Source of the DNA: Bartonella tribocorum CIP 105476
GTDB taxonomy: Bacteria; Pseudomonadota; Alphaproteobacteria; Rhizobiales; Rhizobiaceae
Length of the DNA: 64,000 nt
Direction of reading: 5' to 3'
Assembly: GCF_000196435.1 (NCBI RefSeq)
Contig: NC_010161.1
Location: forward strand, 1,550,001-1,614,000
Of this stretch, positions 35,482 through 46,577 are shown piece by piece. The notes beneath the pieces were generated by a model. The model was not told the DNA's origin. It saw only the letters and a list, made by a program, of their open reading frames with translations, and did no database searches. Position 1 is the stretch's first letter. Every line of letters begins with the position of its first letter. Position numbers and translations under genes: made by a program.

Positions 35482-38148
35482 TTAAGTTTTTTCAAGAAAA
35501 TCTTTTAGTGCTGCAAAGGCTTCATTAGCTTTGTTCCCGTCAGGACCACCAGCCTGCGCCATATCAGAACGGCCACCTCCACCTTGACCACCAAGCACAT
35601 TTGAAAGAATACGAACAAGATCAACAGCATTGAGTTTATCCGTTAAATCATCCGTAACACCAACAACAGCACTCCCTTTTCCATCTTCTGAAATAGTGAT
35701 AAAAGCAACGACCCCAGACCCAATCTGTTTTTTCCCAGCATCAACGAGTGCCTTAAGATCCCGTGGCAAAATATTTTTGACAATGTGTCTCATAAAAGAA
35801 AGTCCATTGATGATGGTAATATCACCTTGACCACTTTCTGTTATTTTCCCATTCAACACCATTTTCTTGCGTACATCATTCAACTCTTTTTCAAATTTAC
35901 GACGCTCATCAAGCAAACTCCTCACCCGTTCTTCTAAATCAGAAGAAGAAGTTTTTAAAAGATCGGAAATTTCACGGATACGTACATCTTGGCGACAAAG
36001 ATAAAGACGCGCTGCTGCACCTGTTAAAGCTTCAATACGCCGCACCCCAGCTGAAACCGAACTTTCAGAAACAATATGAATCAAGCCAATATCGCCTGTT
36101 CTTTCCACATGTGTCCCTCCACAAAGCTCAATTGACCAATGCTTTTTTAATCCTCCCTGTTCAAGTGGCGCCCCCATAGAAACAACGCGAACTTCATCTT
36201 CATATTTTTCCCCAAAGAGTGCCATTGCTCCTTCAGAAATTGCCTCATCGACAGCCATGAGGCGCGTTGTCACTTTATTATTTTGCAAAACAATCTCATT
36301 GGCTAAATCTTCTATTTTTTTTAATTCTTCCAAAGAAACAGATTTTGGATGCGAAAAATCAAAACGCAACCGTTCTGGCGATACAAGAGAACCCTTTTGA
36401 GTCACATGAGATCCCAATACTTGACGTAAAGCCTCGTGTAATAAATGGGTAGCAGAATGATTGGCGCGGATTTTTTTACGACGCACAACGTCAACGGTTA
36501 ATTGCACACAATCAGAGATCTTGGCATGACCAGATTTAACTTTTCCAAGATGAATAAAAACACCATCAGCTTTTTTCTGAGTATCATGCACTTCAAAAAT
36601 AAAATCTTCACCAGAAATGATACCGCTATCACCAATTTGCCCACCAGATTCACCATAAAAAGGAGTCTGATTTAGCACAAGAATAGCTTTCTGCCCTGAA
36701 GAAACCTCATCAACAATTTTACCATCACACACAAGAGCTGTAATAATACCTTCAGCTTTTTCTGTTTCATAACCTAAAAATTCTGTAACCCCTACCTGAT
36801 CACGAACGGAAAACCAAATTGTCTCTGTTACAGCTTCACCTGAACCAGACCAATGGGCACGGGCTTCTTCTTTCTGGCGTTCCATTGCTTTATCAAAGGC
36901 ATCAACATCAACAGATATTCCACGACGCCGAAGCACATCCTGCGTCAAATCAAGTGGAAAACCATAGGTATCATAAAGCTTGAAAGCAACTTCACCATTT
37001 AAATGATCCCCTTCCTTAAGCTTGGCACTTTCTTCATTTAACAAACCTAGTCCCCGTTCAAGCGTTTTACGAAAACGTATTTCTTCTAATTTTAAAGTTT
37101 CCGAAATCAAAGATTCAGCTCGCACCAATTCGGGATAAGCTTGTCCCATTTCGCAGATGAGAGCAGGCAAAAGCTGCCACATTAAAGGTTCTTTAGCACC
37201 AAGAAGATGCGCATGACGCATAGCACGACGCATAATGCGACGTAAAACATATCCCCTTCCCTCATTGGAAGGAAGAACACCATCCGCAATCAAAAATGCA
37301 GATGAGCGAAGATGATCAGCAATAACACGATGGCTCGCCACAAAATCCCCCGTTGCCTTAATCCCTGTTATCTTTTCTGATGCTCCAATTAATACACGAA
37401 AAAGATCAATGTCATAATTATCATGAACACCCTGTAAAACAGCAGCAATACGCTCTAACCCCATACCGGTATCGATAGAAGGATGAGGCAAATCAACACG
37501 CTCTTCCTTAGAAAGCTGCTCATACTGCATAAAAACAAGGTTCCAAATCTCAATAAAGCGATCACCATCTTCTTCCATACTTCCAGGAGGACCACCCCAA
37601 ATTTCATCACCATGATCATAAAAAATCTCCGAACAAGGACCGCAAGGACCTGTATCACCCATCGCCCAAAAATTATCAGCTGTCGCAATACGAACGATTT
37701 TCTCATCTGGAAGACCTGAGATTTTACGCCATAATTCAGCAGCAACATCATCACTCTGATAAACGGTTACCAACAATTTATCTTTTGGGAGGCAAAATTC
37801 CTTTGTTAAAAGATCCCATGATAAAAAGATGGCTTCTTCTTTGAAATAATCGCCGAAAGAAAAATTACCCAGCATTTCAAAAAATGTATGATGGCGCGCC
37901 GTATAACCAACATTATCAAGATCATTATGTTTTCCACCCGCACGAACACATTTTTGTGCCGTTGTAGCCTTTTTATAAAGATGCTGTTCAAGTCCAGTAA
38001 AAACATTTTTAAACTGCACCATCCCTGCATTTGTAAACATAAGTGTAGGATCATTGCGTGGAACAAGTGGACTAGAAGAAAGAACTTGATGCCCATTACG
38101 ATGAAAATAATCCAAAAATGTTGACCGGATATTATTAACACTATTCAT
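35482..38148 (-). CDS. alaS: alanyl-tRNA synthetase
   Basis: The 888-residue protein is full length: class II catalytic core ([24 protein letters not shown]), the editing domain with the zinc-binding HSATHLLH and CGGTH motifs, and the C-terminal DHHA1/oligomerisation part ([18 protein letters not shown]). It charges tRNA-Ala and removes mis-charged serine or glycine. The ATG at 38148 ([15 protein letters not shown]) is the family start; eight more codons upstream are open but unsupported. recA lies upstream on the same strand, a common pairing in this order. Confidence 0.96.
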   Translation of the reverse strand: MNSVNNIRSTFLDYFHRNGHQVLSSSPLVPRNDPTLMFTNAGMVQFKNVFTGLEQHLYKKATTAQKCVRAGGKHNDLDNVGYTARHHTFFEMLGNFSFGDYFKEEAIFLSWDLLTKEFCLPKDKLLVTVYQSDDVAAELWRKISGLPDEKIVRIATADNFWAMGDTGPCGPCSEIFYDHGDEIWGGPPGSMEEDGDRFIEIWNLVFMQYEQLSKEERVDLPHPSIDTGMGLERIAAVLQGVHDNYDIDLFRVLIGASEKITGIKATGDFVASHRVIADHLRSSAFLIADGVLPSNEGRGYVLRRIMRRAMRHAHLLGAKEPLMWQLLPALICEMGQAYPELVRAESLISETLKLEEIRFRKTLERGLGLLNEESAKLKEGDHLNGEVAFKLYDTYGFPLDLTQDVLRRRGISVDVDAFDKAMERQKEEARAHWSGSGEAVTETIWFSVRDQVGVTEFLGYETEKAEGIITALVCDGKIVDEVSSGQKAILVLNQTPFYGESGGQIGDSGIISGEDFIFEVHDTQKKADGVFIHLGKVKSGHAKISDCVQLTVDVVRRKKIRANHSATHLLHEALRQVLGSHVTQKGSLVSPERLRFDFSHPKSVSLEELKKIEDLANEIVLQNNKVTTRLMAVDEAISEGAMALFGEKYEDEVRVVSMGAPLEQGGLKKHWSIELCGGTHVERTGDIGLIHIVSESSVSAGVRRIEALTGAAARLYLCRQDVRIREISDLLKTSSSDLEERVRSLLDERRKFEKELNDVRKKMVLNGKITESGQGDITIINGLSFMRHIVKNILPRDLKALVDAGKKQIGSGVVAFITISEDGKGSAVVGVTDDLTDKLNAVDLVRILSNVLGGQGGGGRSDMAQAGGPDGNKANEAFAALKDFLEKT

Positions 38149-38356
38149 ATATACACCTGCAGAATACCGCATAAAACCATAAAAGAAAAATCCCTCTCAT
38201 TAAATATTCTCTTTGCCACGCATGGAGTCAATTTAATCAAAGAATGGACTATTTGTTCAAAAAAATTGAGAAAAAATGGCTGTATATTAAAAAACTTAAA
38301 CAAATAAAAACAGAAAAAATCTTAAATGAAAAAATTATAGACGAAAAAACGCTCTA

Positions 38357-39400
38357 TCAAATGACTTCATCGCCTTCTGTATTTTCTGACCCTGCATTTT
38401 CTAACAATTCAATCGCAATCAAACCTGCATTTTGACGCAAAGCCGTTTCAATTTCTGCCGCTATTTCCGCATGTTCGCGCAAAAACTGCTTCGCATTTTC
38501 ACGTCCCTGCCCTAAACGTTGAGAATTATAAGAAAACCACGAGCCAGATTTCTCCACGATACCCACTTTGACTCCTAAATCAATCAATTCACCTAGCTTG
38601 GAAATACCTTCCCCATAAATAATATCAAACTCAACCTGTTTGAAGGGAGGAGCCAACTTATTCTTCACAACTTTAACGCGGGTCTGATTGCCAACAATCA
38701 TATCCCGATCTTTAATAGACCCAATACGGCGAATATCCAAACGAACAGAAGCATAAAACTTTAAAGCATTTCCCCCTGTAGTTGTTTCAGGCGAACCAAA
38801 CATCACACCAATTTTCATGCGAATTTGATTAATAAAAATCACCATACAGTTAGAACGAAAAATAGAAGCCGTAAGTTTTCGCAAAGCTTTGCTCATCAAT
38901 CGCGCTTGTAATCCTGGTAAAGCGTCGCCCATTTCACCATCAATTTCTGCTCGCGGTGTTAAAGCTGCAACAGAATCCACAACAAGCACATCAACGGCAC
39001 CAGAACGAACTAACGTCTCTGTAATTTCCAATGCCTGTTCACCGGTATCCGGTTGAGAAATGAACAAATTCTCTAAATCAACCCCAAGCTTACGCGCATA
39101 AATAGGATCAAGCGCATGTTCAGCATCAATAAAAGCACAAATTCCTCCCCCTTTCTGTGCCTCAGCAATAGCATGCAGAGCCAATGTTGTCTTCCCAGAA
39201 CTTTCTGGTCCATAGATCTCTACAATACGCCCCTTCGGTAACCCACCAATCCCTAAAGCAATATCCAAGGATAATGACCCTGTTGGAACTGTTTCAATTT
39301 CAACAACTTGCTCTTTTTGCCCAAGACGCATAATCGAGCCTTTACCAAAAGAACGTTCAATTTGTGAGAGAGCAGCATCGAGAGCTTTTGTTTTATCCAC
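38357..39400 (-). CDS. recA: recombinase RecA
   Basis: The 347-residue protein has Walker [10 protein letters not shown], Walker [10 protein letters not shown], the L1/L2 DNA-binding loops ([21 protein letters not shown] and [21 protein letters not shown]) and an acidic C-terminus. It forms the strand-exchange filament and triggers LexA self-cleavage. I chose GTG at 39400 because AAGGATATAATC lies directly before it and the product has the usual RecA length; an ATG twelve codons upstream adds an atypical sequence. No alphaproteobacterial SOS box (GTTC-N7-GTTC) was seen in the upstream gap, though I may have missed a degenerate one. Confidence 0.96.
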   Translation of the reverse strand: MDKTKALDAALSQIERSFGKGSIMRLGQKEQVVEIETVPTGSLSLDIALGIGGLPKGRIVEIYGPESSGKTTLALHAIAEAQKGGGICAFIDAEHALDPIYARKLGVDLENLFISQPDTGEQALEITETLVRSGAVDVLVVDSVAALTPRAEIDGEMGDALPGLQARLMSKALRKLTASIFRSNCMVIFINQIRMKIGVMFGSPETTTGGNALKFYASVRLDIRRIGSIKDRDMIVGNQTRVKVVKNKLAPPFKQVEFDIIYGEGISKLGELIDLGVKVGIVEKSGSWFSYNSQRLGQGRENAKQFLREHAEIAAEIETALRQNAGLIAIELLENAGSENTEGDEVI

Positions 39401-40389
39401 GATTATATCCTTGACCGATTCATAATAATCTAACACTTCAAAGTGTACACTGTACTTTTAATTTAACTAAAGCCTTGAGTTTAGATGTTCACAGACTATT
39501 CCCATCTCTATCCCCACGTTATGTCTATAACATATCATGACCATCAAAATAAAGAACTGGCCCTCTTTGTTTTATGACACAACATAGAATCCAAATAAAA
39601 TAATACTTCTATAGGAGAGCAAGTTAACACATTTATCTCTCTCTAGAAAAGCAACAATTTAAATTTCAACATAATGTTTAACCTTTCTCCTTCCCCCTTT
39701 AGTTAAGCCCCTAAAGAAAAAATTCTTCCCTTAATCACACAAAACACATCATCAATAAAAACAACCCCCTATTACATCAAAGAACAGAACACCTTTGTGT
39801 TGCATATCCACGCACTGGTTGGAAAAAAAACATCTTTCAACGCTCGTCACCCCCGTTTCGTGATAACGCCCGTAAATGATATACTGTAAAATCCATTGAG
39901 CACCAACATCTTTATGCTTGGAACAACTCAGTACGGCATCTTTACACCATGGCATACTTTTCCAGCCTCTAATATTGCGACAACTCATGATATTTGAAAC
40001 GATTCATAAGGTCATTTTAGTTTTTTATTGTACAGTTTTTATCACGCGTTAATCCCGCTTGTAACGTACAAGCGAATGGTTTTGATTGATTAGATTTGGA
40101 ATGAGAGGATCATACGGTATTTGGGGGCTCTCATTCAACATATAAAACAGTTAAATATCAATATAAATTAATATCTTACTCAAATTAAAATCACAAAAAT
40201 AAAACAGCTTTAAGAGTTGAATGACAGATTTCTTAAATTATGAATCCATAAAAAGATATGCGTTTCAAAAAAAATTGTTCTACGAACAATGCAACAAGTG
40301 TTTAAAATATAAACTAACTTGTTCATACGGTGACATGAGGGATAAAAAATAAATCCAAGATCAATAAAAAATGTGCTTCAACTCAAATT
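39401..40389. other. gap between rarA and recA with a dispersed repeat
   Basis: Nearly 1 kb without a supportable gene. It holds copy B of the dispersed hairpin repeat (40028-40143) and the recA promoter region. A 78-codon frame on the minus strand (39752-39988) has many cysteines and no ribosome binding site; not called. Confidence 0.55.
40028..40143 (-). repeat. dispersed hairpin repeat, copy B
   Basis: Reverse complement of the element at 11944-12064. The second stem is a longer palindrome here (CGCTTGTA CGT TACAAGCG). The outer pair GAATGAGAG/CTCTCATTC is also longer than in copy A. Conserved blocks are listed under copy A. It lies in the gap between recA and rarA. Confidence 0.65.
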
Positions 40390-41709
40390 CTATTGTTGAT
40401 TTTTACGTTTTTGGCGCAATTGTTTCCACCATTCAAGACGTTTCACAATTTCACGCTCAAATCCACGCTCAACTGGTTTATAATAACTCTGTCGCCCAAG
40501 TTTTTCAGGAAAATATTCTTGTCCTGAAAAAGCATCTGGTTCATCATGGTCATAACAATAACCATCTCCATACCCTTCTTCCTTCATTAATTTCGTCGCT
40601 GCATTAAGGATATGTTTAGGAGGCGGTAAAGAACCATTTTTGCGTGCACAACGCAGTGCTGCTTTATACGCGAGATATGTCGCGTTCGACTTTGGTGCAG
40701 TTGCAACATAAAGACATGCCTGTGCCAAAGCCAACTCTCCTTCTGGTGATCCTAAATAATCATAAGCATCTTTTGCCGCATTACAAATGACAAGAGCTTG
40801 AGGATCTGCCAAACCAACATCTTCAACAGCCATACGAACCAATCTTCGCCCAATATAGAGAGGATCTTCACCAGCATCTAACATACGTGCTAAATAATAA
40901 AGTGCCGCATCAGGATCAGAGCCACGAACAGATTTATGCAACGCTGAAATGAGATTATAGTGTCCATCTCGTCCTTTATCATAAATAGGTGCACGACGCT
41001 GGATAACTTTTTGCAAAGCACCAGCATCAAGAATTTCTTCCGAGCGCGCAACAGACCAAACTTCCTCTGCTAATGTCAATGCTACCCGTGCATCACCATC
41101 AGACATCCCTATCAAAACGTCTCTAGCACCATCATCCAAGGGAAGAAGCTTTCCTTCCACCTCTTCAGCACGCTTCAAAAGCATGCCTAAACTTTCATGA
41201 TCATGAGAAAAAAATGTTAAAACCCGTGCACGCGAAAGAAGAGCAGCATTAAGTTCGAAAGAAGGATTTTCGGTCGTTGCACCGATAAGTACTACAGTAC
41301 CATTTTCCATCACAGGAAGAAAACTATCCTGCTGTGCACGATTAAACCGATGAATTTCATCAACAAAGAGAAGCGTTTTATCCCCAGACATAAAACGCCT
41401 CTGTGCAACTTCAAAAATCTTTTTAAGTTCAGAAACGCCTGTAAAAATAGCAGAAACTTGTTCAAACGCGAAATTTGTTTCAAGTGCTAACAAGCGTGCA
41501 ACTGTTGTTTTTCCCGTCCCTGGAGGTCCCCAAAAGATCAGCGATCCAATTGAGCCCGCTGCCACCATCCGTGAAAGCAAACCATCTTCTCCAATTAAAT
41601 GCTTTTGTCCCACAACTTCATTGAGAGAACAAGGACGCATTCTTTCTGCAAGTGGCTGATTTTTATTAACTTTAGGATCAAACGACGAAGTAAAAAAATC
41701 TTTCTTCAA
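40390..41709 (-). CDS. rarA: replication-associated recombination protein A (RarA/MgsA)
   Basis: The 439-residue AAA+ ATPase has Walker A GPPGTGKTT, Walker B LLFVDEIHRFNRAQQD and the conserved C-terminal clamp-loader-like part (YDKGRDGHYNLISALHKSVRGSDPDAALYYLARML). It acts at stalled replication forks. The most likely start is TTG at 41709, preceded by TGAGGT in which the TGA is the degP stop; the ATG at 41757 would add 16 atypical residues. The two genes are thus translationally coupled. Confidence 0.92.
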   Translation of the reverse strand: MKKDFFTSSFDPKVNKNQPLAERMRPCSLNEVVGQKHLIGEDGLLSRMVAAGSIGSLIFWGPPGTGKTTVARLLALETNFAFEQVSAIFTGVSELKKIFEVAQRRFMSGDKTLLFVDEIHRFNRAQQDSFLPVMENGTVVLIGATTENPSFELNAALLSRARVLTFFSHDHESLGMLLKRAEEVEGKLLPLDDGARDVLIGMSDGDARVALTLAEEVWSVARSEEILDAGALQKVIQRRAPIYDKGRDGHYNLISALHKSVRGSDPDAALYYLARMLDAGEDPLYIGRRLVRMAVEDVGLADPQALVICNAAKDAYDYLGSPEGELALAQACLYVATAPKSNATYLAYKAALRCARKNGSLPPPKHILNAATKLMKEEGYGDGYCYDHDEPDAFSGQEYFPEKLGRQSYYKPVERGFEREIVKRLEWWKQLRQKRKNQQ

Positions 41710-41716
41710 AAAAACC

Positions 41717-43111
41717 TCAACGAATAAATTGGCGAATATACATACCATCACGTTCATATTCCAATTGCCAAGTACGTGAACGCGTCTGCATAAGAACCTT
41801 TTTCAACTGATGAACTGTTTGAATTTTATGGCCATTTACAACACGTAAGATATCTCCGGGCCGAAAAATTCCAGAAGCATTGCTCATTTCATCAAGATCG
41901 GTAATCACAACACCTTTTGCCGATATAGGAAGATGAAACCGTCGACTATTTTGCGGTGTTAAATCTAACACTTCAGCACCAGCAAGAGGACTATCACCCG
42001 TAATTTTTTCAGATTTTACAGATGCAGTTTCCGATATTGATGCAACCATTATTTGTGTTTTTAAAGTTTTGCCACTTCGTAAATATTCCAAAGCAAGGCT
42101 ATGACCCACGTCAGCCGTCATCAAACGATACCCAAGACTATCTGGATTATCAACGCGCACCCCCTGCACACTCAAAATAACATCACCTACTTTCAAGCCA
42201 GCTTTTTCAGCAGGACTGTCTTTGATAATTTCAATAATAAGAGCCCCATAGGGACGTTCTAAACCTAAACCACCAGCAATATCAGGAGTAACATTTTGAA
42301 AGGATGCCCCAATATAAGGCGGAACAAAATATTTTCCACCGCGTTTAACAGTAGCAAGCATCACTTTTACAAGATTAACTGGAATAGCAAAACCAATCCC
42401 TACAGAGCCACCGGAACGCGAATAAATAGCCGTATTAATTCCGATTAATTGCCCCTTCATATCAATTAAAGCGCCACCAGAGTTTCCTGGATTAATGGCT
42501 GCATCTGTTTGAATAAAAAAGTCAAAGTCGGAAATCCCAACACGTGTACGCGCTTGCGCTGAAACAATACCACTTGTAACCGTTTGACCAACACCAAAAG
42601 GATTACCAATAGCCAAAACAAGATCACCAACTTCAACAGTATCAGAATCCCCCAAAGGTAGAACAGGAAACTGAGTATCTTTTACATCAACTTCAAGAAT
42701 GGCAATATCCGTTGCTTCATCCTTGAGCACGACCTTACTCTCAAACTCTCGCCCATCAGAAAAAGCCACTTTAATTTCGCTTGCATCTTTAATGACATGA
42801 TAATTTGTAACAATCAAACCACGCGCATCAACAATCACGCCTGATCCTAATGATGATTGCTTACGGACAGGAAAATTATTTTGCAGACGACCAAAAAATT
42901 GCTCAAAAAATGGATCGCCCGCAAAAGGTGATCGCGCTCTAATTTGTCGAGCCGCATAAATATTTACAACGGATGGTACTGTCTTTTTAACCAAAGGAGC
43001 AAATGAAAGAGTGATTTCTTTTTCTGTTTGAGGAACATGAGCATAGATATGATCAAACGATATCAGCATCATAATCGCACAAAAAAGCCACACCCAAAAA
43101 GAATACCTCAT
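41717..43111 (-). CDS. degP: Do-family periplasmic serine protease (DegP/HtrA-like)
   Basis: The 464-residue protein has a signal peptide (residues 1 to about 24), a trypsin-like domain with the triad His105 (TNYHVI), Asp135 (DEATDIAIL) and Ser211 (NPGNSGGALI), and two PDZ domains (about 260-360 and 390-460). It degrades or refolds damaged envelope proteins. The FAGDPFFEQFFGR loop is typical of the family. degP and degQ cannot be told apart securely, so the symbol is a convention. It is the first gene of the degP-rarA pair. Confidence 0.9.
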   Translation of the reverse strand: MRYSFWVWLFCAIMMLISFDHIYAHVPQTEKEITLSFAPLVKKTVPSVVNIYAARQIRARSPFAGDPFFEQFFGRLQNNFPVRKQSSLGSGVIVDARGLIVTNYHVIKDASEIKVAFSDGREFESKVVLKDEATDIAILEVDVKDTQFPVLPLGDSDTVEVGDLVLAIGNPFGVGQTVTSGIVSAQARTRVGISDFDFFIQTDAAINPGNSGGALIDMKGQLIGINTAIYSRSGGSVGIGFAIPVNLVKVMLATVKRGGKYFVPPYIGASFQNVTPDIAGGLGLERPYGALIIEIIKDSPAEKAGLKVGDVILSVQGVRVDNPDSLGYRLMTADVGHSLALEYLRSGKTLKTQIMVASISETASVKSEKITGDSPLAGAEVLDLTPQNSRRFHLPISAKGVVITDLDEMSNASGIFRPGDILRVVNGHKIQTVHQLKKVLMQTRSRTWQLEYERDGMYIRQFIR

Positions 43112-43329
43112 AATCTACTCCTTATAAAACCAGCCCATTCTGTTGAAGATTCATAGAATTCTAAAAAAACATCCCCGCAAATAAAGGATCTCTATTAATA
43201 ATATTTCATAATAGAGACTAAAAACAACCCATTTAAACAATAAAATATTATAAAAATCAAATAATTCAATATGCTATAATTTTCTCTCACCATCTATTTC
43301 TCAAGTAAAACAAACTTAAAAATACGCAT

Positions 43330-43356
43330 AAAAAAACCGCCTAAAACAAGGCGGCC
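43330..43356 (-). terminator. Rho-independent terminator of the ribosomal protein block
   Basis: On the minus strand CCGCCT TGTTTT AGGCGG is followed by seven Ts. It lies 27 bases after the rplQ stop and ends the long rpsL-to-rplQ cluster. Confidence 0.92.
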
Positions 43357-43382
43357 TTAAAAAATCCAATTGAATAAAAAGC

Positions 43383-43811
43383 TTATGAGGTTGTTCCCTT
43401 TTCATTCTCTAAAGCTTCGATACGAGCACGATCCCCAGCACCCTTTGCTTCAACATCACGATCAACAAATTCTATAACAGCCATAGGCGCATTATCTCCA
43501 GTACGAAATCCCGCTTTCATAATACGCAAATACCCACCGTTGCGTGATGCATAACGCGGCGCAAGTGTATCAAATAACTTTGCCACTTTCCCTGTATCAC
43601 GAAGTGCAGCAATTGCTTGTCGGCGCGCATGCAAACCACCACGCTTACCAAGAGTAACAAGTTTTTCAACAATAGGACGAATTTCCTTAGCCTTTGGAAG
43701 TGTTGTCACAATCTGCTCATGCTCGATCAACGACGTTGCCATATTTGCAAACATCGCTTTACGGTGACTGGCAGTCCGATTCAACTTGCGGCCTGACTTA
43801 CTATGGCGCAT
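43383..43811 (-). CDS. rplQ: 50S ribosomal protein L17
   Basis: The 142-residue protein has the L17 start [20 protein letters not shown] and the RNA-binding core; a tail of about 20 residues ([14 protein letters not shown]) is usual in alphaproteobacteria. GGAGAGGG precedes the ATG. It is the last gene of the alpha operon, 24 bases after rpoA, and is followed by a strong terminator. Confidence 0.97.
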
Positions 43812-43835
43812 AAGCCCTCTCCTTAAACTCTAATT

Positions 43836-44849
43836 TTAATATTGATCTTCATAACGTTTAGCAAGATCATCAATGTTTTCAGGCGGCCATGCAGGAATTT
43901 CCATTCCGAGATGCAATCCCATACATGCCAAAACTTCTTTAATCTCATTCAATGACTTACGACCAAAATTTGGTGTCCGAAGCATTTCAGATTCTGTTTT
44001 TTGAATAAGATCACCAATATAGACAATATTATCATTCTTAAGACAATTTGCCGAACGAACGGAAAGTTCTAATTCATCCACTTTTTTGAGAAGTGCAGGA
44101 TTAAAGGAAAGCTCAGAATCAGCCTCCTCAACAGGCTCCTTCTGTGGTTCTTCAAAGTTAATAAATAATGATAATTGATCCTGGAGAATGCGTGCAGCAA
44201 AAGCAACAGCATCTTCTCCATTAACAGCACCATTCGTTTCAATCGTTAACGTCAATTTATCATAATCGAGAACTTGACCTTCACGCGTATTTTCCACTTT
44301 ATAAGACACTTTACGAATTGGTGAATAAAGACTATCAATTGGAATAAGTCCTATGCGCCCATCATCAACACAATTACGATCCGATGGAACATACCCCTTT
44401 CCTGTGTTGACAATAAATTCCATACGAATTTCAGCATCTTCATCAAGCGTACAGATAACATGATCTGGATTAAGAATTTCCATATCCCCAACGGTATTGA
44501 TATCCCCCGCTCTCACAACACCAGGCCCCTCTTTATAAACGACGAGACGTTTAGGTCCTTCTTCTTCCATACGAAGTGCAATTTCTTTTATATTCAGAAT
44601 AATATCTGTAACATCTTCACGAACGCCTGGAATCGATGAAAATTCATGTAAGACGCCATCAATCTGTACAGCAGTAATAGCAGCACCACGAAGCGAAGAC
44701 AATAACACACGACGAAGCGCATTTCCTAATGTTAAGCCAAACCCCCGCTCAAGAGGCTCAGCAATTACGCTTATAATATTTGAATTATCATGCGTAAATG
44801 ATTCAACCTTATTGGGTTTAATAAGTTCCTGCCAGTTTTTCTGGATCAT
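43836..44849 (-). CDS. rpoA: DNA-directed RNA polymerase subunit alpha
   Basis: The 337-residue protein has the N-terminal assembly domain ([17 protein letters not shown]) and the C-terminal domain that contacts UP elements and activators ([33 protein letters not shown]). The ATG at 44849 ([12 protein letters not shown]) is the standard rhizobial start; the eleven upstream in-frame codons to 44882 are unlikely. It lies in the usual place between rpsK and rplQ. Confidence 0.97.
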
Positions 44850-44943
44850 ATTTTTATTCCCGTTCTTTAGTTCCGTTACCATTCAATCGTAACGACCAAT
44901 GTGAACATCAGAGAAATCTCCGACAACAAAAAACAACACCCAA

Positions 44944-45333
44944 TTAAACACGCCGCCTTTTCCGAGGACGACATCCATTATGAGGAATTGGTGTTACATC
45001 ACGAATAGAAGTAATGACAAAACCAACAGATTGCAACGCACGTAGAGCAGATTCACGCCCTGCCCCAGGACCACAAACCTCAACTTCCAAAGAACGCATA
45101 CCGTGTTCCTGTGCTTTTCTCGCACAATCTTCCGCAGCAACTTGAGCGGCAAAAGGCGTAGACTTACGCGCCCCTTTAAAACCCTGAGCACCAGCAGACG
45201 ACCACGCAATTGCATTCCCCTGAGCATCAGTAATCGTAATCATTGTATTATTAAATGTTGAATTGATATGCACAACACCCGATGAAATATTCTTACGTTC
45301 GCGACGACGAACACGTGTGGCTTCCTTGGCCAT
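44944..45333 (-). CDS. rpsK: 30S ribosomal protein S11
   Basis: The 129-residue protein shows the S11 core ([18 protein letters not shown]) and ends in the invariant [18 protein letters not shown]. It lines the platform of the 30S subunit near the mRNA exit. Part of the alpha operon between rpsM and rpoA. Confidence 0.97.
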   Translation of the reverse strand: MAKEATRVRRRERKNISSGVVHINSTFNNTMITITDAQGNAIAWSSAGAQGFKGARKSTPFAAQVAAEDCARKAQEHGMRSLEVEVCGPGAGRESALRALQSVGFVITSIRDVTPIPHNGCRPRKRRRV

Positions 45334-45449
45334 ATTTTTCCTTTCAACGATCTCATCACTGCCGTAATATCAGCAGCTCCACCTTCTTTTCCTTGTCAAA
45401 CCGACTTCAACAAGAAACAGAATATATAAAAAACCTTTCACACAGTTTC

Positions 45450-45818
45450 TTATTTCTTCTTACCAGCGATTGCCTTAGCAGGTCCCTTACGCGTACGAGC
45501 ATTTGTATGTGTACGCTGTCCCCGGACAGGCAAAGACCGACGATGACGCAATCCACGATAACAACCAAGGTCCATCAAACGCTTAACATTCATAGCGACT
45601 TCACGACGAAGATCACCTTCAACTTGATAGCCCTGATCTATCGCCTCACGAATCTGCAACACCTCAGCATCTGAAAGCTCATGCACACGACGCCCTGTGG
45701 GAATGCCAACCTTTTCAGTAATTTCTTGAGCAAATTTTGGTCCAATCCCGTGGATATATTGAAGCGCAATAATTACACGCTTATTTGTCGGGATATTGAC
45801 GCCAGCAATACGAGCCAC
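45450..45818 (-). CDS. rpsM: 30S ribosomal protein S13
   Basis: The 122-residue protein begins [15 protein letters not shown] and ends with the basic tail [14 protein letters not shown] that contacts tRNA at the head of the 30S subunit. The start codon is GTG at 45818 behind AAGGAG. A gap of 180 bases separates it from adk, so an alpha-operon promoter could lie there. Confidence 0.97.
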   Translation of the reverse strand: MARIAGVNIPTNKRVIIALQYIHGIGPKFAQEITEKVGIPTGRRVHELSDAEVLQIREAIDQGYQVEGDLRREVAMNVKRLMDLGCYRGLRHRRSLPVRGQRTHTNARTRKGPAKAIAGKKK

Positions 45819-45998
45819 GCCTATTCTCCTTAGTTATGTTGACAAATTGTTATAAAATACCTGATGTACCTTACAGAAAAAAATAGACTCAGAACAAAGT
45901 TCTCCCGAATCCGCTTATTTAACCGAAATAAATTAAAGTTGTTTGTGATAGATTTTATCTCAAAAGTCAACTCTTTTCATTTACTTCTCAAAAAAATC

Positions 45999-46577
45999 TC
46001 ATGAAAGAAAACCTTTAATTATACGTGTCACCTCAGCAATACCAATCATTCCATCAATAACCTTCAACATTCCTCTCTCTGAATAAAATTTTGATAAAGG
46101 AGAGGTTTTTTCACGATATTCTACTAATCTTTTTGCAAAAGCAACAGGGTTATCATCTAAACGGACCTGCCCACCAGCCGCAACCGTCTCCTGAACACGC
46201 CTTTCCATACGTTCAATCAATGCGTCTTCATTAACACACAACTCAATAACAGCATCAAGCCGCATATTTTTTGACTCAAGTATCTGTTGTAACGCTTCTG
46301 CCTGCCCTACAGTCCTTGGATATCCATCCAAAATAAAACCGTTTATACAATCAGCCTCATCAATCCGATCTGATACGATTTGATTAACAATGCTATCAGG
46401 AACCAAAGCACCAGAACTTATAATAGCTTTAGCTTTTTTACCAACTTCCGTTTCTTTAGCAATAACCTCACGCAACATATCCCCTGTTGATAAATGAGGA
46501 ATATTATATTCCTCAGTTAACATTTTAGCTTGCGTCCCTTTCCCTGCTCCAGGAGGACCTAAAAGAACAACTCTCAT
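45999..46577 (-). CDS. adk: adenylate kinase
   Basis: The 192-residue enzyme has the P-loop [10 protein letters not shown] near the N-terminus, the AMP-binding STGDMLRE segment and the DGYPRT motif. The lid is of the short type, without the zinc-binding insertion. It catalyses ATP + AMP = 2 ADP. Its ATG overlaps the secY stop by four bases (ATGA). Confidence 0.96.
   Translation of the reverse strand: MRVVLLGPPGAGKGTQAKMLTEEYNIPHLSTGDMLREVIAKETEVGKKAKAIISSGALVPDSIVNQIVSDRIDEADCINGFILDGYPRTVGQAEALQQILESKNMRLDAVIELCVNEDALIERMERRVQETVAAGGQVRLDDNPVAFAKRLVEYREKTSPLSKFYSERGMLKVIDGMIGIAEVTRIIKGFLS

Noticed and set aside
39401-39560. LexA/SOS box upstream of recA
   Set aside because: No GTTC-N7-GTTC or GAAC-N7-GAAC pair found by eye.
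39752-39988. Cysteine-rich 78-codon frame on the minus strand
   Set aside because: No ribosome binding site and no recognisable motif; lies in a gap with a repeat.
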